64,000 nt of DNA from Bacillota bacterium. Lineage in GTDB: Bacteria; Bacillota; Clostridia; Lachnospirales; Lachnospiraceae. Below the pieces are notes generated by a model. It saw only the letters and a program-made list of their open reading frames with translations, was not told the DNA's origin and ran no database searches. A program made the translations under genes and the position numbers. Below are positions 41,627 to 50,471 of this stretch, one piece after another. Where the stretch lies: positions 10,863-74,862 of the forward strand of contig JAEZNB010000053.1 in assembly GCA_023441965.1 (NCBI GenBank). Reading direction: 5' to 3'. Position 1 is the stretch's first letter. Every line of letters starts with the position of its first letter.

Positions 41627-42601
41627 ATGCTATCCTTGCGTGCAATCACTGATTACTTGAATGACCGGGTGATCGATCCTGTCCCCCGCTTTATCCTGCT
41701 TAAGGAAATACTTAAGGTCCCTTCCGATGCTGCTGCCTATAGGGATACCTATCAGGAAGTGAAGGAGTCGAAATGGTATCTGCAGCTAAGCAAGGAGCAA
41801 TGGCCGGATGGTTCCTGGGGACGCTTCCATACCCAGGATTCCAAAGCTGAAATCAAACAGATTTTTCCCACGACAGAGGCCGCTCTTCAACGAATCAGGG
41901 AGCTCAGCCTGGATCAGCAGGATCCCATGTTAGCCGCAGCGATCCACCGTATGGAATGCTATCTGGACGGAAGCGATCAATGGACGGATCGAATTGAGAA
42001 GCATTACGGTTTTGTTATAGCATTGAACACCATCGTTGCCTCCAACTTAAGTCTCTTCGTTCCCGACCATCCTCTCATTGAAGAGAAACGCAGGGTCTGT
42101 GCAGAGAATATAACAAAGGCCTTCTGTAAGGGAGAATTGGATGAGGAGCTCTGGGCTTCGGAGAATATCAAAAGCAACGAAATTCTGCTCCAGGCTTATA
42201 TGGTTCATATTGCTCGTTTATTACAGAAAAATCCCTATTTGGAGGAAGAGCTCCAGAGAAAGTATCTCAACTATATATGGAACAGAAAAGAAGGTATTTA
42301 TTACATATCCGGTACTGCTCCTGCTGTTACCTTCTCCTTGGAAAGCCCCAAATTCAACGAATGGTTATCAAATCTTGAGTCCCTGAGTGCTTTCTCCCTC
42401 TTCCCTGAGTTTATGGAGCAAGGGGCTTTAGAATTCCTACTGAAGGAAGCGGAACGTCTTATGAATGAGAAGGTTACCCTCCCGACCGCTCATCCGGTCT
42501 ATGGGCACTATTCAGAGAGCTGGAGGAACAAAGAGAAACGCCAGTATGATCTGCTTCTTCGGATCTTAAGACTGCTGGTAAAGGCAGGCTACAGCCGGTA
42601 A
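41627..42601 (+). CDS. Conserved hypothetical protein, helical-repeat type
   Basis: 324 residues. I do not recognise the family. Stretches such as QLSKEQWPDGSWGRFHTQDS are like the QxxDGSWG repeat of prenyltransferase/terpene-cyclase alpha-alpha barrels, and the rest is rich in amphipathic helices, so an alpha-alpha toroid fold is plausible. No membrane segment or signal is seen. TAGGAGG precedes the ATG, which supports expression. It ends before a long hairpin. Confidence 0.75.
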   Translation: MLSLRAITDYLNDRVIDPVPRFILLKEILKVPSDAAAYRDTYQEVKESKWYLQLSKEQWPDGSWGRFHTQDSKAEIKQIFPTTEAALQRIRELSLDQQDPMLAAAIHRMECYLDGSDQWTDRIEKHYGFVIALNTIVASNLSLFVPDHPLIEEKRRVCAENITKAFCKGELDEELWASENIKSNEILLQAYMVHIARLLQKNPYLEEELQRKYLNYIWNRKEGIYYISGTAPAVTFSLESPKFNEWLSNLESLSAFSLFPEFMEQGALEFLLKEAERLMNEKVTLPTAHPVYGHYSESWRNKEKRQYDLLLRILRLLVKAGYSR

Positions 42602-42675
42602 TCGTGTTGGTGTCATAAGATAGGTTCATAAAATAAAGTCATTTTATCCAATGGGATGACATTTCACAAAGAAAT

Positions 42676-42734
42676 AGAGGCACCATATGCTCCCCACACA
42701 TGCTCTTGCATTATGGGAAACCTATGGTGCCTCT
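42676..42734. terminator. Hairpin between convergent genes
   Basis: AGAGGCACCATA (42676-42687) and TATGGTGCCTCT (42723-42734) are perfect inverted copies around a 35-base loop. It lies between the hypothetical gene and asnS, which converge on it, and is T-rich on the minus-strand side. Confidence 0.7.
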
Positions 42735-42772
42735 TGTATCTGCCTGGCTATAAAGAATCTCCTGATTCTATC

Positions 42773-44164
42773 CTATAGCTCACAATTGTTCACTGTTCTC
42801 GGGAAGGGTACCACATCACGGATATTGCTCATTCCGGTCAGGTACATAACACAGCGTTCAAAGCCCAATCCGAAGCCTGCATGTCTGACAGAGCCGTATT
42901 TTCTTAAGTCAAGGTAGAACTCATAATCCTCTTTCCTAAGGCCCAGCTCTTCCATTCTCTGCAACAGCTTATCGTAGTCATCCTCTCTCTGGCTTCCGCC
43001 GATGATCTCTCCGATACCCGGTACCAGCAGGTCCATAGCAGCCACGGTCTTTTGATCCTCATTGAGCTTCATATAGAAGGCCTTGATCTCCTTCGGGTAA
43101 TCGGTTACGAAGACCGGCTTCTTAAATACCTGCTCGGTTAAGTAGCGTTCGTGCTCTGTCTGAAGGTCGCAGCCCCAGAACACCTTATAATCAAAGTTAT
43201 CATTATTCTTCTCAAGCAGCTCGATTGCCTGGGTATAGGTTACATGACCAAATTCCGAGCTTGCTACATGATTCAGACGCTCTAAGAGTCCCTGGTCAAT
43301 AAATTGGTTGAAGAAGCTCATCTCCTCAGGCGCATGCTCCAGTACATAGTTAATAATGTACTTCAGCATCCCCTCTGCCATCGCCATATCATCCTTCAGA
43401 TCGGCAAATGCAATCTCAGGCTCAATCATCCAAAACTCCGCAGCATGGCGGGTCGTATTAGAATTCTCGGCACGGAAGGTAGGTCCGAAGGTGTAAATAT
43501 TCTTAAAGGCCATCGCATAGGTTTCACCGTTGAGCTGTCCGCTTACGGTAAGATTGGTTGCCTTTCCGAAGAAATCCTGGGAGCTGTCAACCTTTCCATC
43601 CTCTGTTCTGGGGAGGTTCTCCAGATCCAGGGTTGTTACACGGAACATCTCGCCTGCTCCCTCAGCGTCACTGCCTGTGATGATGGGAGTGTGGACATAG
43701 ACGAAATCCCTATCCTGAAAATACTTATGGATTGCATAGGCAATCAGGGAGCGCACACGGAATACTGCCTGAAAGGTATTTGTTCTGGGTCTTAAATGGG
43801 TAATGGTCCTTAGATACTCCAGGGTATGTCTCTTCTTCTGAAGAGGGTAATCCGAGGTGGAAGCTCCTTCAATTTCTACACTCTCTGCCTGAATCTCAAA
43901 GGGCTGCTTTGCTTCCGGAGTAGCAACCAGCTCACCGGTCACGATGATTGCAGATCCGACGTTCAGCTTGGATACCTCCACAAAATTGCTCATCGAATCG
44001 TGATAAACGATCTGTAGGGTATCAAAATAGGTTCCGTCATTCAAAACGATAAAGCCAAAGGTCTTTGAGTCTCTTACGCTGCGGACCCAACCACCCACTG
44101 TAATTTTCTTTCCGATATACTGCTCTTTGTTGCGGTATAGTTCCCTGATTTCAACTAATTCCAT
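42773..44164 (-). CDS. asnS: Asparaginyl-tRNA synthetase
   Basis: 463 residues from the ATG at 44164 (MELVEIRELYRNKEQYIG), preceded by AAAGGAG; the upstream frame to 44263 runs into the tandem repeat and is not credible. The N-terminal OB-fold (KKITVGGWVRSVRDSKTFGF) binds the anticodon. Class II motifs are present: motif 2 region FGPTFRAENSNTTRHAAEFW and motif 3 GFGLGFERCVMYLTG. The NTTRHxAEFW sequence is diagnostic for AsnRS against AspRS. Confidence 0.95.
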   Translation of the reverse strand: MELVEIRELYRNKEQYIGKKITVGGWVRSVRDSKTFGFIVLNDGTYFDTLQIVYHDSMSNFVEVSKLNVGSAIIVTGELVATPEAKQPFEIQAESVEIEGASTSDYPLQKKRHTLEYLRTITHLRPRTNTFQAVFRVRSLIAYAIHKYFQDRDFVYVHTPIITGSDAEGAGEMFRVTTLDLENLPRTEDGKVDSSQDFFGKATNLTVSGQLNGETYAMAFKNIYTFGPTFRAENSNTTRHAAEFWMIEPEIAFADLKDDMAMAEGMLKYIINYVLEHAPEEMSFFNQFIDQGLLERLNHVASSEFGHVTYTQAIELLEKNNDNFDYKVFWGCDLQTEHERYLTEQVFKKPVFVTDYPKEIKAFYMKLNEDQKTVAAMDLLVPGIGEIIGGSQREDDYDKLLQRMEELGLRKEDYEFYLDLRKYGSVRHAGFGLGFERCVMYLTGMSNIRDVVPFPRTVNNCEL

Positions 44165-44210
44165 ATGATAAACTCCTTTGTTTATATTTCTTCCCACGGA
44201 TTTTAAGGTA

Positions 44211-44339
44211 CGCAGATTAGGGTAGAGATGGTGCAAGCACGGAAAGTCCTTTGTCTCGGTCATCTGCTTCGCAGATTAGGGTAGAGATGGTGCAACCACG
44301 GAAAGTCCTTTGTCTCGGACATCTGCTTCGCAGATTAGG
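44211..44339. repeat. 59-bp tandem repeat in the asnS upstream region
   Basis: Units 44211-44269 and 44270-44328 differ at 2 of 59 positions, and a third begins at 44329 (CGCAGATTAGG). A further related piece (CACGGAAAGTCCTTTGTCTC) is at 44410-44429. Units carry the hairpin ATCTGCTTCGCAGAT at the junctions, and the last copy carries the palindrome CCGTGCAAGCACGG. The plus strand of each unit holds a GGTGCAA(C/G)CACGG stretch faintly like a T-box antiterminator, but no plus-strand gene follows. Role unknown; leader RNA structure for asnS is possible. Confidence 0.85.
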
Positions 44340-44457
44340 AACTCATGAACTTCGTTCATTCGTTCACGTTGCACTTATCCTTAGTAGCCTAAGGCCTTTC
44401 CCGTGCAAGCACGGAAAGTCCTTTGTCTCCTAAGGACTAATCTGCTTATCGTGTACA

Positions 44458-45186
44458 TTATAACATAGTATGGGAGGTTTTCAATGCCATTATTATATCT
44501 TCTCGATTTTTGCTACGGGCATACAAGTGATTGACCGGCTCGTTGATATACTCCAGTGAATGGGCATCAGAGTTGGTGATGATGTTACAGCCGGTAAGGT
44601 AGGGATACTTATGGCTGAACTCCTCCCTCTTCCCCATGTCCTTCAGCTCCGCACAGGGAAAGGCAGCATCCGGCGGTATAAAGCCGAGGTTTGAGATCAG
44701 ACTGTTCGAGGTCTTATCGATATGGGCAGGAATATAGACCCCTTGATATTCCTCCATCAAAGCCTCCAGGCTGTCGAAGGAGATGTCTGCCGCATTGATC
44801 AGCAGATAAGGCTCCCTCCCGATCCATTGATCCCCCTCGTCATAGATTTCCTGTTTACCGAAGATTGACTCCTTGTTCGGAAATTTCACCAGCCGCCCAT
44901 ATACATAGGCATCAAAGTCCAGAGCCGTCTGCAAATCCGGAAAGAGACACAGTACATGAACCTCCTCCGATGTACATAGCTCCATGCCGGGAAGGGCAGT
45001 AATCCCCAGCCTCTCGGCAAAGCTTAACACAGCCGGACAGTTCTTACAGGAATTGTGATCTGTCACGGCAATGATATCAAGCTCCTTTAAGGCTGCCATC
45101 TGAACAATATTGGCCGGTGTCATATCATCACTTCCACAGGGAGAAAGACAGGAGTGGATATGCAGATCATAGGATAGCTTAAGCAT
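44458..45186 (-). CDS. PHP-domain phosphoesterase
   Basis: 242 residues. PHP metal motifs: DLHIHSCLSPCG, AVTDHNSCKNC, PGMELCTSEE, and the late NSDAHSLEYI. PHP proteins hydrolyse phosphoesters with a trinuclear metal site. It overlaps the DRTGG gene by 8 bases and ends the minus-strand hydrogenase-regulator operon, an arrangement often seen near hydABC in Clostridia. Its substrate is unknown. Confidence 0.88.
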   Translation of the reverse strand: MLKLSYDLHIHSCLSPCGSDDMTPANIVQMAALKELDIIAVTDHNSCKNCPAVLSFAERLGITALPGMELCTSEEVHVLCLFPDLQTALDFDAYVYGRLVKFPNKESIFGKQEIYDEGDQWIGREPYLLINAADISFDSLEALMEEYQGVYIPAHIDKTSNSLISNLGFIPPDAAFPCAELKDMGKREEFSHKYPYLTGCNIITNSDAHSLEYINEPVNHLYARSKNREDIIMALKTSHTML

Positions 45187-45514
45187 GCAGCTTCTGATGG
45201 ATCATCAGGGCGGCATCAAAGATGGGCTGCTCTGTAAACAGAACTGTTACCCCCTGCTCCTTGGCTTTCATGGAGGCAGGCTCATCCAGACTGCTTCCCT
45301 CTGCCAGTATGATGCAGGCAGCATCTGCGAGAGTGGCAACTGCCAAGGTATTGATATTGCCCATCACTGTCACCCAGGCAGCACCGGCAGGCATCTTCCC
45401 CATTGCGATGCTTAAGAGATCACAGCAATAGGGTACTGAAATCTCCCTTTCCGGATCGGCTCCTTCATTCAGTACCTTGAAAATCCCTGCGTTAATAAGC
45501 TCTTTTACCTTCAT
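45179..45514 (-). CDS. DRTGG-domain protein (first copy)
   Basis: 111 residues. GKMPAGAAWVTVMGNINTLA and LADAACIILAEGSSLDEPAS match the DRTGG regulatory fold found in phosphotransacetylases and CBS proteins, thought to bind small ligands. It is 13 bases downstream of the sensory hydrogenase gene. A second DRTGG gene lies at 47329-47682, suggesting paired regulatory subunits. Confidence 0.8.
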   Translation of the reverse strand: MKVKELINAGIFKVLNEGADPEREISVPYCCDLLSIAMGKMPAGAAWVTVMGNINTLAVATLADAACIILAEGSSLDEPASMKAKEQGVTVLFTEQPIFDAALMIHQKLHA

Positions 45515-45527
45515 CGTTTCTTCCCTC

Positions 45528-46811
45528 TTATTTCTTCGTATCTATTTTGGACAGCTCATCCGACAGCTTATGGATATAGTCACGAAGGATATGGATACAA
45601 TCCTGCTCCTTGGCTGCTCCACGCACGATGTCCTCTGCCAGGGCTTTACAGGTCGGTGCCCCGCAGGAGCCGCAATCAAGGCCGGGGAACTTCGCATACA
45701 GCTCCTCCACTCTTGACATCTTGGTGATACTATCCTGCATATTCTTGCCCAGCTTGAATACAGGCTCATATTTTACCTCGTCCGTCCAGTAGGCATCCTT
45801 GATTTTACTGCCGGACAAGCGGGATACCGCCACTGGCATGTATTTTCTAAGCCGCTTCAGCTTGACCTTCGCCGCATAAGGGTTCTCAACGGTCAGGACC
45901 CCACCGACACATCCGCCGGCACAGGCGTTCAATTCAATGAATTCCAGCTGGTCAAACTTACGGTCCTCCAGATCCTCTAATACCCGAAGCACATTTTCGA
46001 TCCCGTCCGCCGCCAGATAATTATCGATCAGCAGTCCTCCCGCTTCTCCACCGGTTCCACCCCAACTGATTCCGATTCTGCCCGAGATCCCCAGGTCTTC
46101 GGTATCATCTATGCTTTGCTTCATCAGGGGGAGCAGCATCGGGTAGACCTCTTTGATCGCCAGCACCGCATCTATGCCGCTCTTCTCTGCACCGATCGGT
46201 GATTTCACCGCTGTTACCTTGGCCGGGCAGGGAGAGATAAAGATAATCCCGATCTTCTCCGCAGGAAGGCCGGTTTTCTCCATGGCTGCTTTTCTGGCAA
46301 GGCTGGCTGCCAGCTCGGAGGGTGCGCTGATCGGAAGCAGATGCTCAATCAGATCCGGAAATCTGACCTGGATCAGCCGGACCACCGTAGGACAGGCTGT
46401 ACTGATAATCGGCCACTTCTCCTTATGCTCCTGCACATACTTTCTGGACATCTCCGATACCAGCTCAGCGGCACCGCTTACCTCATAAACATCGTTAAAG
46501 CCCATTTTCTTTAAGGCCGTCAGGACGATGTTCACATCCTCCAGATGATTAAACTGACCGTAAAGAGAAGGGGCCGGTAATGCCACGGTATATTCATATT
46601 TCTGCATGACCTTGGGAGAATCATAGGTGGCCTCCTTCGCATGATGAGGACAGATTCGGATACATTCTCCACAGTCGATACAGAATTCCTTCGTAATAGC
46701 AGCCTTACTGTTCCTTACACGGATGGCTTGAGTAGGGCAACGCTTAATGCAGTTGATACAGCCCTTGCATAACTCTTCCTTCAAATGCACTGATGTAAAG
46801 AACTTGCTCAT
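45528..46811 (-). CDS. [Fe] hydrogenase-like regulatory protein (4Fe-4S, H-cluster domain)
   Basis: 427 residues. Two ferredoxin motifs at the N-terminus (CKGCINCIKRCPTQAI, CIDCGECIRICPHHAK) precede an [FeFe] hydrogenase large-subunit domain (TACPTVVRLIQ, ISPCPAKVTAV, ELNACAGGCVGG). A final Cys cluster, CGSCGAPTCKALAEDI, is like the Fe-S domain of corrinoid activators. Its H-cluster motifs depart from those of catalytic HydA, as in the putative sensory (HydS-like) group. Lying in the divergent regulator operon, it probably reports hydrogen or redox state. Confidence 0.85.
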   Translation of the reverse strand: MSKFFTSVHLKEELCKGCINCIKRCPTQAIRVRNSKAAITKEFCIDCGECIRICPHHAKEATYDSPKVMQKYEYTVALPAPSLYGQFNHLEDVNIVLTALKKMGFNDVYEVSGAAELVSEMSRKYVQEHKEKWPIISTACPTVVRLIQVRFPDLIEHLLPISAPSELAASLARKAAMEKTGLPAEKIGIIFISPCPAKVTAVKSPIGAEKSGIDAVLAIKEVYPMLLPLMKQSIDDTEDLGISGRIGISWGGTGGEAGGLLIDNYLAADGIENVLRVLEDLEDRKFDQLEFIELNACAGGCVGGVLTVENPYAAKVKLKRLRKYMPVAVSRLSGSKIKDAYWTDEVKYEPVFKLGKNMQDSITKMSRVEELYAKFPGLDCGSCGAPTCKALAEDIVRGAAKEQDCIHILRDYIHKLSDELSKIDTKK

Positions 46812-46906
46812 TTTATTTCCTTCCTTTCGGCACCATATATTTGGGGTAAATGAAAGACCAGGCTATTGACGCTGCTACTATAATTTTATTATGTATAGGC
46901 GCCCCG

Positions 46907-47332
46907 TCACGCCATCCGTACCCGCATGGTAACGGTTGTTCCGACTCCGACGGTACTTTCTATTTCCATCTCGTCACTGTACTTTTTCATGTTGGATAGT
47001 CCCATACCTGCTCCGAAGCCCAGATTACGGATATTATCAGGCGCGGTTGAGAAGCCCGGCTGCATGGCCAGCTCGATGTCTTCAATCCCTGGACCCTGAT
47101 CCTTCAGAACCATCAGAATTTCTTCCGGTGTTACGGTAACCTCTATGTCGCCTCCGTGGGCATGGATGACCATGTTGATTTCGCCCTCATACATGGCAAT
47201 CGCTACCTTACGAATGATCTCAGGGCTGACTCCCATCTGCTTCAGAATACTTTTTACATTGCTGGAGGCCTCCCCTGCTCTGGTGAAATCATCAGCAGGT
47301 ACCTGGTAGAGTAATGTAATTTTATCCTTCAT
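46907..47332 (-). CDS. GHKL ATPase (anti-sigma / RsbW-like)
   Basis: 141 residues with the Bergerat ATP site: N box VAIAMYEGEINMVIHAHGG, G1 LKDQGPGIEDI and G2 FGAGMGLSNMKKY. These small serine-kinase-like proteins act as anti-sigma or partner-switch kinases. It overlaps the DRTGG gene by 4 bases. The N box has Asn in EGEINMVIHA, so ATP binding is likely. Confidence 0.88.
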   Translation of the reverse strand: MKDKITLLYQVPADDFTRAGEASSNVKSILKQMGVSPEIIRKVAIAMYEGEINMVIHAHGGDIEVTVTPEEILMVLKDQGPGIEDIELAMQPGFSTAPDNIRNLGFGAGMGLSNMKKYSDEMEIESTVGVGTTVTMRVRMA

Positions 47333-47682
47333 CGATATGTCGACCCCCCACGTAATCCTTTTTCGTAGAGAATTCCGCAGGCAGAAAACATACGGTGACC
47401 GGAGGTGATCAGGGTGATATTTCTTTCCTTCGCCATCTCAATCATGCCCTCATCCGGTACCTTTCCACGGACAAAGACGATACAAATGATATCCATCATC
47501 TCCGCAGTACGGATCACCTGGGGATTACACAGCCCGGTAAGCAGAACGGCCTGGTCCTTAACAAATGCCAGAACATCACTCATCATATCTGAGCCGCAGG
47601 CAGAATGAACCTCCCTGTCCTTTAACTCCTCCCCTGTGATATAGCGGGCTCCTAAAGCTTCTCTAATGTCTTCAATTGTCAT
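47329..47682 (-). CDS. DRTGG-domain protein (second copy)
   Basis: 117 residues. EVHSACGSDMMSDVLAFVKD and LTGLCNPQVIRTAEMMDIIC match the DRTGG-type fold. It is distantly similar to the copy at 45179-45514. It is cotranslated with the RsbW-like gene (4-base overlap). Confidence 0.8.
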   Translation of the reverse strand: MTIEDIREALGARYITGEELKDREVHSACGSDMMSDVLAFVKDQAVLLTGLCNPQVIRTAEMMDIICIVFVRGKVPDEGMIEMAKERNITLITSGHRMFSACGILYEKGLRGGSTYR

Positions 47683-47751
47683 TTCACTTCTTCCTCCAAC
47701 AATAATTGTTACAGTTCTTCATCAGATGTCCTTGCTTGTCCGTCGTTTTCC

Positions 47752-49062
47752 TTAGTTACCTACCGTACCATAGAATACCTCAAAGGCGCTGCCACTCTCC
47801 TTCTTCGCCATGACAAGCGCTGCTTTGGCATTGGCCATCAAGGTCTGGTACTCCATTTGATCTCCCTTGGTAAATGCGACTCCGATGCTGACAGATAAGC
47901 CGTTCCGGTTATGTTCGAAGCAGTATCTGCTTTCAATCTCCCTGCAGATTTTCTCTGCCCTCTCATATGCACTTCTGTCAGTGCTGATATCCTTCATATG
48001 AACGACAAACTCACTTAAGCTGATTCTGCCGATGACGTCCGAGGTTCTGAACCTAAACTTCAGACAGTCTGCAATCGAGGTCAGGACATTTTCACCGTTC
48101 ACTGCCTTCATCACTTCATTGATTGTCTTATAATTACGGATCTCAATCAGCATCAGGGCCGAGAGGGAATCCGAGGCTTGCTTTGCCAGACCGTCCATAA
48201 TGGCCTTCTCTGCATAATCCTTGGTATATACCTTCGTGAGAGGATCCAGCTGCGGTGCAGGTACCACCTCTGCTTCCTTTCTCATCGGATTGCTCGTAGC
48301 CAGCTTGCCGATTACCCTATAGGGATTCTTGTTTTCATCAAAGATGATAGAGGCGTAGCAGACATACCAGGTAGGGCCCCCTTCCTTAGGGAACATCCGA
48401 AACTCAAACCTGACCTGCTTCTTACCGCTCATCATGCTCTTGAATATTTTAATTACTGCCGGTAGCTCAGAAGGATAAACCAGCTTCGTCTTCTCCAGTC
48501 TCTTGCTGAATTCCTTAATCACGGAATCTCTGCCGAACACCTCATGGAAGAGCTCACTGAAGCTCAAGGTGTCCTGAGCGATCTCATATACGAAATACAA
48601 CTCCTTGGACAGCTCGGATATGGTTCTGTGATAATCGAATTCCTGCTCCAGCCTTTTATACTTAACCATATGATCAGTGACATCCATGGCCATGCAGGAA
48701 TAGACCGGTACGGTCTTGCTGCCTGATTGATAGACTTCCTCTGTTTTCATACCGTTGATCATTACCCATTTGAAGCTTCCGTTGGGCTGCAGGGTACGGA
48801 AATGGATGCTGATGATATTATCCTTCCTGCCCCTTTGAGCAGCCAGTTGCTGTGTGACATAGATGATATCAGCCGAGTATACGATGCGGAGCAGAGCAAG
48901 GGGTGCGTTGGGATTCATCTTCTCAGTGGCATTCTTAATCAGGGAAAAGAAGGTATCTGTGGCATACAGAATGGTGAGATCATTGTCCAATGCCAGCTTT
49001 GCTATACCTCCGGGGACAGAATTCAGTAATTGATCAACATTACTCCTATTGATATCATTCAT
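47752..49062 (-). CDS. PAS-PAS protein with degenerate GGDEF domain
   Basis: About 436 residues from the ATG at 49062; a GTG at 49071 is an alternative. Residues about 20-145 and 150-275 are PAS-like sensor regions (ILYATDTFFSLIKNAT, FKWVMINGMK; WYVCYASIIFDENKNPYRVI). Residues about 280-436 have the GGDEF fold (LDPLTKVYTKDYAEKAIMDG), but the active-site motif reads RISLSEFVVHM instead of GGDEF, so cyclase activity is unlikely. It heads the hydrogenase-regulator operon and may be a signal-input protein. Confidence 0.82.
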   Translation of the reverse strand: MNDINRSNVDQLLNSVPGGIAKLALDNDLTILYATDTFFSLIKNATEKMNPNAPLALLRIVYSADIIYVTQQLAAQRGRKDNIISIHFRTLQPNGSFKWVMINGMKTEEVYQSGSKTVPVYSCMAMDVTDHMVKYKRLEQEFDYHRTISELSKELYFVYEIAQDTLSFSELFHEVFGRDSVIKEFSKRLEKTKLVYPSELPAVIKIFKSMMSGKKQVRFEFRMFPKEGGPTWYVCYASIIFDENKNPYRVIGKLATSNPMRKEAEVVPAPQLDPLTKVYTKDYAEKAIMDGLAKQASDSLSALMLIEIRNYKTINEVMKAVNGENVLTSIADCLKFRFRTSDVIGRISLSEFVVHMKDISTDRSAYERAEKICREIESRYCFEHNRNGLSVSIGVAFTKGDQMEYQTLMANAKAALVMAKKESGSAFEVFYGTVGN

Positions 49063-49143
49063 ACTCCTCACTACTCCTTAATTTGTCTTATGTTGCATCT
49101 ATTTGACAATAAATTCATTACAATTACAAAAGGGATTGTTATC

Positions 49144-49172
49144 ATTATAATACGGTTTGTCGGAAATTACAA
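49144..49172 (-). promoter_or_regulatory. Promoter of the hydrogenase-regulator operon
   Basis: On the minus strand TTGTAA (49172-49167), 17 bases, TATAAT (49149-49144). Start near 49137. It is divergent from the hydC promoter, whose -10 TATAAT is at 49314-49319. Confidence 0.6.
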
Positions 49173-49313
49173 CGTCAACCGAAGGCCCTTACAAGCAAAA
49201 TAAACCCTGGGAATTTTCCTCATTTTTACCTATTATACACCTTGCATACATCACAACCATTTTTTCGCATATAATTGTTTATATTTTTTGTAGATTTTTT
49301 AACACAGTTATGC

Positions 49314-49319
49314 TATAAT
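49314..49319 (+). promoter_or_regulatory. -10 box of the hydCBA operon
   Basis: TATAAT in GTTATGCTATAATGTC, 46 bases before the hydC ATG. No good -35 hexamer is present at 16-18 bases, which suggests an activator-dependent promoter. The divergent PAS/hydrogenase-sensor operon is the obvious source of control. Confidence 0.5.
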
Positions 49320-49365
49320 GTCAATGTTTTGTGGCGTTAACATTTTTAAGAGGAGGTAATAGACA

Positions 49366-49860
49366 ATGGGTATAACAAAAAACTCAGTACCCTTTGCAGG
49401 AACGAAGGAGCAGGAGGCTGCACTTTTACAGGTTATCGCTGATCACCGTGATGACAAAGGAGCTCTGATGCCCATCCTGCAGAAGGCACAGGATATTTAT
49501 GGTTACCTGCCGATTGAGGTACAGACCATGATATCGGATGAATTAAATGTTCCTTTAGAGAAAATATATGGTATCGTGACCTTCTATTCACAGTTTTCCC
49601 TTTATCCCAAGGGTAAATATAAGGTTTCTGTGTGCCTTGGAACTGCTTGCTACGTAAAGGGTTCTGGTGATATTTTTAACAAGCTTCAGGATATGTTGGG
49701 CATTAAGGATGGCGAATGCACTCCGGACGGAAACTTTTCCTTGGAATCCTGCCGTTGTATCGGTGCCTGCGGTCTTGCACCTGTTATTACAATAAACGAA
49801 GATGTCTATGGTAAATTAACGCTCGACGATTTGGACGGAATTATCGCTAAGTATAAATAA
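49366..49860 (+). CDS. hydC: Electron-bifurcating hydrogenase subunit HydC (NuoE-like)
   Basis: 164 residues. The 2Fe-2S ligands are in CLGTACYVKGS and SCRCIGACGLAPV, as in the NuoE/HndA thioredoxin-like family. HydC is the small subunit of the HydABC complex, which couples NADH and reduced ferredoxin oxidation to hydrogen formation in the cytoplasm. AGAGGAGG precedes the ATG. It starts the operon hydC-HATPase-ferredoxin-hydB-hydA. Confidence 0.93.
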   Translation: MGITKNSVPFAGTKEQEAALLQVIADHRDDKGALMPILQKAQDIYGYLPIEVQTMISDELNVPLEKIYGIVTFYSQFSLYPKGKYKVSVCLGTACYVKGSGDIFNKLQDMLGIKDGECTPDGNFSLESCRCIGACGLAPVITINEDVYGKLTLDDLDGIIAKYK

Positions 49861-49861
49861 C

Positions 49862-50419
49862 ATGATGACGGAATTATCCCTTAATGTATTAGATATTGCC
49901 AATAATTCAGTCCGGGCCGGTGCAAGCCTGATTGAAATTCATGTGAACATAGATACGGAACAGGATATCCTGTCCCTGCTTATATCCGACAATGGCTGCG
50001 GTATGACCGGTGAACAGCTGAAGAAGGTAGAGGATCCCTTCTATACCACCAGAACGACAAGAGCTGTCGGTCTGGGAATTCCTTTTATGAAGCAGGCTGC
50101 AGTCGGTACAGGAGGAAGCTTCCATATAGAATCGGCCTGCGGAGCAGGAACTGCGGTTACAGCATCCTTCGGTTTATCCCATATTGACAGGATGCCACTG
50201 GGTGATATCAACAGCACAATCTATACATTAATCATAGCGAACACACAGATAGATTTTAAGTATACCTATGGCTTTAACGGAAAGAGCTTTACCCTTGACA
50301 CCAGAGAGCTTCGTCAGATCCTTGGTGACGTTCCGTTTACAGTTCCGGAGGTTGCTGCTTATATAAAAGAATATCTGAGCGAGAACAAAGATGAGGTGGA
50401 CGGAGGTCTACCGATATGA
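49862..50419 (+). CDS. GHKL ATP-binding protein of the hyd operon
   Basis: 185 residues. ATP-site motifs are LDIANNSVRAGASLI (N box), ISDNGCGMTGEQL (G1) and TTRAVGLGIPFMKQA (G2). No histidine phosphoacceptor is present. It begins 2 bases after hydC, inside the structural hydrogenase operon, and is paralogous in fold to the ATPase at 46907-47332. It could be a kinase-type regulator of hydrogenase expression. Its substrate is unknown. Confidence 0.85.
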   Translation: MMTELSLNVLDIANNSVRAGASLIEIHVNIDTEQDILSLLISDNGCGMTGEQLKKVEDPFYTTRTTRAVGLGIPFMKQAAVGTGGSFHIESACGAGTAVTASFGLSHIDRMPLGDINSTIYTLIIANTQIDFKYTYGFNGKSFTLDTRELRQILGDVPFTVPEVAAYIKEYLSENKDEVDGGLPI

Positions 50420-50471
50420 CCACTCCACTACAAACGAATTGAACAGTATAATCAAATTAGGAGGGAAACAG

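Noticed and set aside
44211..44444. T-box riboswitch for asnS
   Set aside because: The T-box-like wording is on the plus strand, opposite to asnS, and no specifier stem could be recognised.
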